A DNA stretch of 64,000 nt, from contig VDCT01000849.1 of assembly GCA_009763385.1 (NCBI GenBank), forward strand, positions 124,001-188,000, written 5' to 3'. Source of the DNA: Coix lacryma-jobi var. lacryma-jobi. Taxonomy: Eukaryota > Streptophyta > Magnoliopsida > Poales > Poaceae. How positions within the stretch are numbered: the first letter of the stretch is position 1; the number at the start of each line of letters is the position of its first letter. The position numbers and the translations under genes were made by a program. Positions 57,880 through 64,000 of the stretch are shown piece by piece. The notes under the pieces are model-generated. The model saw only the letters and a list, made by a program, of their open reading frames with translations. It was not told the origin of the DNA and did no database searches.

Positions 57880-58695
57880 GCTGGTGAGGGTAAGGTGGAC
57901 GGTTGTGGTGGTGACTAGGATGATATATGACCCTCTGGCGCTTGTGATTGCCAGAGTGGCTGCTAGATCCTGCTTTCTTCTTCTTCTTCCCTCTTGGTAC
58001 TGACGGTTACTCTCTTCAAAAGCAACTGCCCGGTCAACAGCCTCATGATAAGAACCGGTCAGGTTGTTTGACATGCTTCTGCGGATCTTAGGGTGCAATC
58101 CCCTAAGGAAACAGTCTCTCTTCTTCTCATCCGTGTTGACATATTCCGCTGCATACTGACTCAGATGGTTGAATTGACCCACATACTGCATCACTGTGGA
58201 GTCCTTCTGCTGCAGGGCTAGGAACTGATCAAGCTTCATCTTCATCAGACCTGATGGGATGTGGTGTGCACGGAAAGCGGTGCGGAACTCTTCCCAGGTC
58301 AACTCATGACCTTCAGGCTGGGCAGCCAAGAGGTTGGCATACCAAGCACTTGCTGGGCCACGAAGCTGCTGCGAAGCAAACCGGGGCTTCTGGATTTCAG
58401 TGCATCGGATGAGACCAAACTTCTGCTCCATGGTGCGGAGCCAATCATCAGCTTCGAGGGGTTCATCGGCTCTGGTGAAAACCGGTGGACGGGTTTCAGT
58501 GAAATCCACATAGGTGGTCTCTTGGTTGTGACGACCACGGTGACCAACATTCTGCTGTCCTTGGTTCTGAGCCATCAGATTGGCAGCGGCGGCCAGGGCT
58601 GCAATGGCATCTGCTAGGGTAGCTGGGACAGGTGGAGGGTTTGGGATGTTGGCATCATCAGAACCTCCAGCTCCGGTACGGGTGTTCACAGGCAT
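57880..58695 (-). pseudogene. element D gag (Retrotrans_gag)
   Basis: I take the start at 58695 (MPVNTRTGAGGSDDANIP); the 47 residues upstream in frame look like leader read-through. A Pro/Ala-rich N-terminus leads to the capsid core FTRADEPLEADDWLRTMEQKF, ASAWYANLLA, TWEEFRTAFRAHHIP and FLRGLHPKIRR, the PF03732-type fold. A one-base change within the TTCTTCTTCTTCCC run near 57975-57992 shifts the frame just before the nucleocapsid region, whose knuckle is read in the next frame at 57766. Gag packages the element RNA. Confidence 0.88.
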
Positions 58696-58918
58696 CTGTA
58701 TAAGCAACTCGGAACTCAGCATATATGGACAAAGGTTCTGAAACGACCGATTGATAGCTTCATTGATACAAAGATAGCTGGCTTGATAAAGATGACAACA
58801 GACTGATAAGGAAAAGGTACGAAAAGAAAGATACATGCCAGACTTGGCAACAGACAGACTAACGCCCCCAAACCTAGCCTAAGGTTTTAGGTAAGCAGAT
58901 GGTACAGACACAAGGAGT

Positions 58919-59526
58919 CTAGTCGTCATCGATGAAGATCAACTCTTCGTCATCATCATCATCCTCGATGATAAGCTCAGGCTCTTCCTCCTCATCTTCA
59001 TCTTCAACGTGGACATCTTCAGCAGGTTCCACTTCCTCATTCTGATCGGGCTCGTGTTCCACTTCAGGTTCCTCCACGACTCCGTCTTCGGGGTCCTCAA
59101 CAACTGGTGGAATCACGGGGTGAAGCTGGTTGTGCAGCTGGTGTACTTCCTCATGAAGCATATCATTGAACTGCTCGATCTGGGCGGTGTACTGCTGCAA
59201 TCCATGGAGCTGGGCTCTGGTGACATCCTCTCGGATCCATGTTGCATCACGCTGCTGGATAGCGCGAACCACATTCTGGTTAGCTTCCTCAAGAGCGGCT
59301 CGTGCCTCGTAGAACTCCAGGCGGGAAAGGTAGAAGTCATGCTCCATGTTCTCTATCTCAGCCTTCAGATTCTTGATTTCCTCCTTCAGGTTCTTGCGGG
59401 TGCGGCGGGGAAAACGACGACCATTGGAGGATTCTCCAGTCTCTTCTCCGGTGCGTGGCGCCAGCTGGTGACGCGGCACCCGTTCGGTCCAGTCGACTTG
59501 CGGGCGGTCAGCTTGATGCGAGCCAT
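58919..59526 (-). pseudogene. element D orf0: H3-tail-like N-terminus, coiled coil, acidic tail
   Basis: ATG at 59526 opens MARIKLTARKSTG, which matches the histone H3 tail (A-R-T-K-Q-T-A-R-K-S-T-G) at 10 of 12 residues after Met, keeping the K4 and A-R-K-S (K9/S10) context. That frame meets a stop at 59386. In the adjacent frame the sequence continues VPRHQLAPR (compare H3 A-P-R-K-Q-L-A-T-K). It then has an Arg/Ser-rich linker, a long coiled coil (about 59405-59120, from LKEEIKNLKAEIENM onward) and a Glu/Asp-rich C-terminus ending at 58919. A one-base phase change lies between the two parts, near 59476-59492. The adjacent frame is also open upstream to 59581, but that extension looks like leader. 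Function is not known; orf0 genes upstream of gag are known in RIRE3/RIRE8-like elements. Confidence 0.75.
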
Positions 59527-59833
59527 ATCTGGACAAGAGGTTATAGATGAGAAAGGCTAGCAAGAAAAGGTATAGGTACACTATCCCAACGAACTCATTT
59601 ATTTACTTAAGTGAATATGACATGATGCATGAATCGTTCCTACGGAACAAGGCAATGCAATACTTAACATATATAGGGCTTAAAACATGTTGTTCCACTA
59701 GCTAGTGTTGCCATATGAGAGACAAGATGAGAGAAGCAATTTGGACTCAAAATAGTCAAGTTTAAATTTTGTTTGGACTCAAAAGAACTTTTGAAGTTTT
59801 CGCAAAAGAAACACTGCAACGTTAAAGTGAGAT

Positions 59834-59845
59834 GCTCCGATACCA
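59834..59845 (-). other. element D primer-binding site (tRNA-iMet)
   Basis: Sense TGGTATCGGAGC three bases from the LTR end. Confidence 0.88.
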
Positions 59846-59848
59846 CTC

Positions 59849-62800
59849 TGTGACGGAACGACCCTAATCCCATGGCCCACGTGTCCCTGTCAACCTCTGA
59901 CAGCCGAACCCATGTTCCATGTGATTAAGACCTGTTCGCCACCGGGCTACATCAGTGCCCAATGTCCGCAGGATCATCTCACAATTCGGTTACAGCATTG
60001 CATACTTTTACAAATAACATCGGAATAATGAGCGGAAGACTTAAATAACATTAGTTTTACAAACCGGGTTTCAAATGAGGTAAGGAGTACGATTATTACA
60101 AACCATTGTTCGGGAAATTCAAAGTAGACAACGTAGCGGAAACATTAACATAAAGATACATGTAACACCCAGCCCGAGGTGCACATTTACTCATCGGCCT
60201 CATCGGCCTCTTCCTGGACGAAGGTCACGCAACAGGGTGCGAGACACATCGGGGTCTCAGGCATACCTGCAACATGGGTAACAAACCCTGAGTACTGGGG
60301 TACTCAACAAGACTTACCCGACTAAAGAAAAAGGGAGAAGACTCAGGAATGAGAGGCTTAGGGTAGTCAAGGTAAGGCTTAAGCAAGATCAAGTATTTTG
60401 CAGAAAAGCATTTTTGTAAACCTTATTTTATTTTTGAAAGATTCAGTATTCCTCAATTCTTCATCATTCATGATTCATTTTACATTTCAAAACATTCCTA
60501 GTTGAGAACCACTCTCCGTTGACAGTCAGTGGACCAAGTCTCCATAACCGAGGAGCAACGTTAATCCGGATAAATAATACTCAGCTGAGGATCCCTATCC
60601 ACACTGCATATGTAGCACCCAAGCTTGCATATGCCAACTCGTCTACCACGATTCCTCCAAGATTGGGCCGGTCCTACGCCACCCGGAAGTACAGTACACC
60701 ACACCAATCCGGACTTTACCCACCCACGTGGGTACATGCTACTTCCGCCATCTCTCCACTCCCAGTGCGCGGTTGTCGGTCCAATCAAGGATTTCTCGGA
60801 GCCAGAGCTTTCCGTAGTATGTGAATAGTTACAAGTCTTGACCAGCAGGCCCCCATACGGATGGTCCCTAATTTTCCAGCCAGAACTATACCTTGGTCAT
60901 ATCTCACCCAAGCGTAATAGTCCTGTCAGTTTTTCAACCATGTCCCGGTCGGTGTCAACTGTTGAGTCCCGGACTACAACATGACGGCACCGTACGCTCG
61001 GACAACCTCTCCTCGCTATTATTAGGTACGGATCAGATACCTAGCCACAGCCGGGGAGTAAGACCAAAATCCCCATAAACATTCCTTAAGTGATCACACT
61101 TTTAAAATTGGCATTTTATTGCAAAGTCTAATTCAATAAGCATTGCTAAGCATTTTTCAAATACTTTTGAAAAGCAGGTATCGGGTGTATCAGTGGTCAA
61201 GGTGGATAGTGCATCAATTAGGATAGCACACAACTCCTATAAACCTAATGCAATAATTTAACTCAAAAGCATTTAAGGAAATCATTTTATAAATTCAAGG
61301 AAAGGGTTAAATGCACCGGGCTTGCCTTGGATGGCAAAGAGAGCAGACTCGGGGTAGGTATAGGTGTCGGAGCTCGGGGTCGCCTCGGGAGTTGGTTCGT
61401 CAACAGCGGCCTCGACTTTGGTACCTTCTTCGTCAACTATACGGATGCAATGATAATGCTCATGAGTATGCTATGCATGAACAATGCAAAACAGGACATA
61501 CAACATGAACCCTAATCACTTCTCTATTTTTTCCTTATTATTTAAAAAAAGTCATTTTATGAAGTTGCCCAAATTACCAATTAATCACATAAGTTCATAA
61601 GGCATAAACAGATGGCAAAACAAATTTCATAATTTTTGGGTCATTAAGGTGCTCAAATAATTCTGACATTAATTAACAAAGACACTATTTAACAATTAAA
61701 GATAAATGCTCAAAAATCAACTTGTTCTAAAACTTGTTCTAAAGCTTCAATTTCACCAGAGACTAAACATGGCATAGGAAAGCTCACAAAAATTAGTCTC
61801 ATGATTTTTGGAGTTATAATAATTTTCTAAAATCCAAAACCATCCATTTATTAATTAAAAGAGGGATTTTACATTTTCAAATTCTTGCAGAAAAGTCAAG
61901 TTTCATATTTTTATAAAATACTACACAGTGCAAGGAGCATCCATATTTTTCTCAAGATTTAAGGAACAACAGATTATTCACACAAAAAAAGAAAACAGAA
62001 CACTATTCATAACTCCCAAAAAGAAAAAGGGCACTGTGCTCTTTCTTCGCAAGGCTCGGGCGAACGGGAGGTTCGGGCGAATCGGAAGTCATGTGTTCGC
62101 CGAGGCCTGGCTCGAGCGAAGCGGTTCGGGTGAAACGGGCTCGGGCGAGACGGAAACAAGGGTTTTCGTCCGAGGCCTGGCCGGGAGGCTCGGCGAACGA
62201 AATCAAACGTTTCGTCCGAGGCCTAGCTCGACGAAGCGGAGGGGCACGAGTCCGCTCGAGGCCTGGCTCGAGCGAAGTGGTGAGGGTCTGTCCGCTCGAG
62301 GCTCGGCTCGGGCGAGACGGAAAATGTGTGCTCGAGGCCTGGCTCGAGCCACGTGAACGCGTGCGCTCGAGGCCTGGCTCGAGCTTGCGCCGTTAAAAGG
62401 CAGAGACCGAGGGGGCTCGAGGGCTTACCACGGTCGGAGACAGGGCTCGGCGGCGGTGGTTCGGTGGAGCTCTTTCGGCGGCGAGCGGGCGAGCGGCGCT
62501 CCGACGGACCCTGCGCAACACACGAAACCGCAAGGCCTGGTCAGAGTCGCACGGGACCAAGGAAGCTGACACCTGGGTCAGGGGAAGGTATCCGTGACCG
62601 GAGAGGGAGTATTTCACGAACCGAGCTCGCCGGGTTTTCTGCCGGAGATGGGAACGGCGAGTTACCGCCGGGCGATTGGAGACGGGGAAGGTGAAATTGA
62701 GGGGGGGAAAAGCTTCACAGCTCGTCAAGGCGGAGCTTCTGAGCTAGGTGGTGGAGCGGCGGAGGCACTGGACTGGCCTGGCCACGGTGGCGGAGAGGAT

Positions 62801-63962
62801 GAGAAGCTCGGGGCTCCGGCGGGCTTATATAGCCGCGGCCAGAGGCCGGTAGAGAGCACGGGGGTGGGGGATAAGATCGGCGAGAGCGTGCGCACTCGAT
62901 TGCGCTAAGGCGGAGGTGATGGCGTGCAGCCGGGGCCGGTGCGCAAGCTTGGCCGGCAATGCCACGCGGCGGCGGCGCGCTGGGCTCGGTAGGGACGGGA
63001 GCGGGGTCAACTGTGCGCGTGCGGGTGCGAAATGATGGTGGCGACAACGGCGGCTGGTCGGGGACAGACGAGCGGCTGCCAAACGCGTGGCGCGCGCAGC
63101 GCCGGAGGCTCGGCCACGACCGGGGCCCTCCCCCTACGCGAGGAAGATGAACAGGGCTATGCCCTAGGGTTTGACTTTTTGGCTGGTATCTGTATTTTGC
63201 AAATCTCTCCCAAAATTTGAACTGTGCGACAAAACTCAAAATACCAAAGTTGCTCAGAAAAATGAGATCTACAACTTTGTAAATATGAACATTTTCAAAT
63301 TCCAAATAGTTTTTGAACTATATTTAAAAACAGAAAAGGGGACACTTTTCAAATTTGATTCAAATCAAAATTACTTTGGATTTCAAACTGAAACTTGAAA
63401 ATCTTTATATATGAAAGTTGTTCCATTTGACAAAACCTACAACTTTGCTAATATACACTTTTTCTGAAACTCAATAGTTTTTGAATAATTTTGAAAACTC
63501 AAAAAGGGACAAAAACTGGAGTTTGAAAGAATTTGAAATTACTTCAAATTTATATAGAACTTTGAAAATCTGTAAATACAAAGTTGTTTCTCTTGGCCAG
63601 ATCTACAACTTTGCTTTTTGGACCAACCTCAAATTCTGAATAATTTTGAATTACAAAAGAGGGATAAAAATCCAGGGTTTGGAAATCAGGGTTTTGCAAA
63701 AGGGAAAATCAAATCAAATCTGATCTTTGAACTTTGATCAATGCAGCAAACATCAGGGCACTAAATCTGAACAAGAATTAAATAGAACTAGGCACAGAGG
63801 TGAAATTACCATTTTGCCCTTATAGAGAGAATTGGGCTTTTAGGGTTTTGAAAAGGGAAACAAAGCATAACAATTAGGCAAAACAAATGCATCACAGGAA
63901 ATGATTAATGCTTAAGATGATGACATGTCAAGTTAATACATTTAAACACCAGGGGTGTTACA
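59849..63962 (-). mobile_element. element D 5' LTR (4114 bp)
   Basis: Plus-strand ends TGTGACGGAACGACCC and GGGGTGTTACA. The sense TATA-like box is CTATATAAG at 62832-62824. It contains the full CTCGAGGCCTGGCTCGAG-type palindrome array (62095-62390), and two segments missing from the 3' LTR. Otherwise it differs from the 3' LTR mainly by single-base indels, many in homopolymers. Confidence 0.9.
62095..62390 (-). repeat. CTCGAG-GCCTGG-CTCGAG palindrome array in LTR D
   Basis: About six copies of a dyad with CTCGAG arms around GCCTGG or a variant, spaced 25-60 bp, interspersed with TTCGTCCGAGGCCTGG. The shorter equivalent in the other LTR is at 52600-52760. Confidence 0.85.
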
Positions 63963-64000
63963 ATCAGTGATCAGAAAGAGCATAAGCTACAAGCATCATC
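63963..64000 (-). mobile_element. B-like internal sequence flanking element D
   Basis: These 38 bases match element B at about 35629-35667 (shared AGAGC.TAAGCTACAAGC), about 35 of 38 positions by eye. Element D therefore sits within a member of the B family. Confidence 0.8.

Larger units (their letters stand above)
50515..63962 (-). mobile_element. element D: Tekay-type chromovirus (Ty3/Gypsy), 13.4 kb, frame-damaged, chimeric flanks
   Basis: On the minus strand the order is 5' LTR (63962-59849), tRNA-Met primer site, extra ORF (orf0), gag, pol with chromodomain, polypurine tract, 3' LTR (54169-50515). The gene order, the chromodomain after integrase and the extra ORF before gag fit the Tekay lineage, including RIRE3/RIRE8-like rice elements. 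Flanking 5-mers (CAACG and ATCAG) differ. The left flank is an LTR and the right flank is the internal region of a B-like element. Confidence 0.9.

Overview
The window is repeat-dominated nuclear DNA of a grass, probably a panicoid (sorghum/Miscanthus/sugarcane/maize alliance). The reasons are CACTA and Tourist-like MITEs, Copia LTRs of about 2-2.5 kb in the Maximus/SIRE style, a Tekay-type chromovirus, and one GC-rich TCP transcription-factor gene with the CYC/TB1 signature. The species cannot be fixed from the sequence alone. I see no prokaryotic gene, rRNA gene or functional tRNA gene.

Layout. 1-6.5 kb is the only low-copy part: an (AT)n tract, a 514-bp CACTA MITE with a perfect 3-bp target duplication and a tRNA-like insert, a Tourist-like MITE, and the TCP gene on the minus strand (5408-4587), whose reading frame is broken three times at simple-sequence runs. 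6.5-10.25 kb is a decayed CACTA transposon (TNP2-type transposase) with a second CACTA MITE in its probable intron. 10.25-15 kb is a Copia element with one LTR, gag, protease and an RNase H stub; integrase and reverse transcriptase are deleted. 15.6-17.6 kb is a partial reverse-oriented LTR (E).

19.0-31.1 kb is element A, complete but non-autonomous: two LTRs, PBS, gag, a repetitive spacer, an unrelated second ORF where pol should be, and a PPT. 31.1-41.6 kb is element B, opposite strand, two LTRs and gag only. 41.6-46.6 kb is a GC-rich repeat (F) with a coiled-coil ORF. 46.6-48.5 kb is an Athila-like LTR (G) with a duplicated tRNA-Asp primer site. 48.6-50.5 kb is a partial LTR (C) related to B and E. 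50.5-63.96 kb is element D, a minus-strand Tekay-type Gypsy element with an extra ORF upstream of gag, then gag, then pol ending in a chromodomain. The last 38 bases return to B-like internal sequence.

Main observations. (1) The extra ORF of element D begins with MARIKLTARKSTG, a near copy of the histone H3 tail around K4 and K9. H3-like sequence resumes one frame over (VPRHQLAPR). The same element encodes a chromodomain, a module that in chromoviruses reads H3K9 methylation. (2) Nearly every LTR family here carries its own short palindrome in many copies. Homologous LTR backbones carry different palindromes, and in element A the palindromes sit inside longer hairpins whose outer arms differ from block to block. 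(3) The B/C/E LTRs carry an array of hairpins with a constant loop and stems that change sequence while still pairing. Many single-base frame breaks occur at homopolymers, including in the one host gene, so some consensus error in the assembly should be considered.
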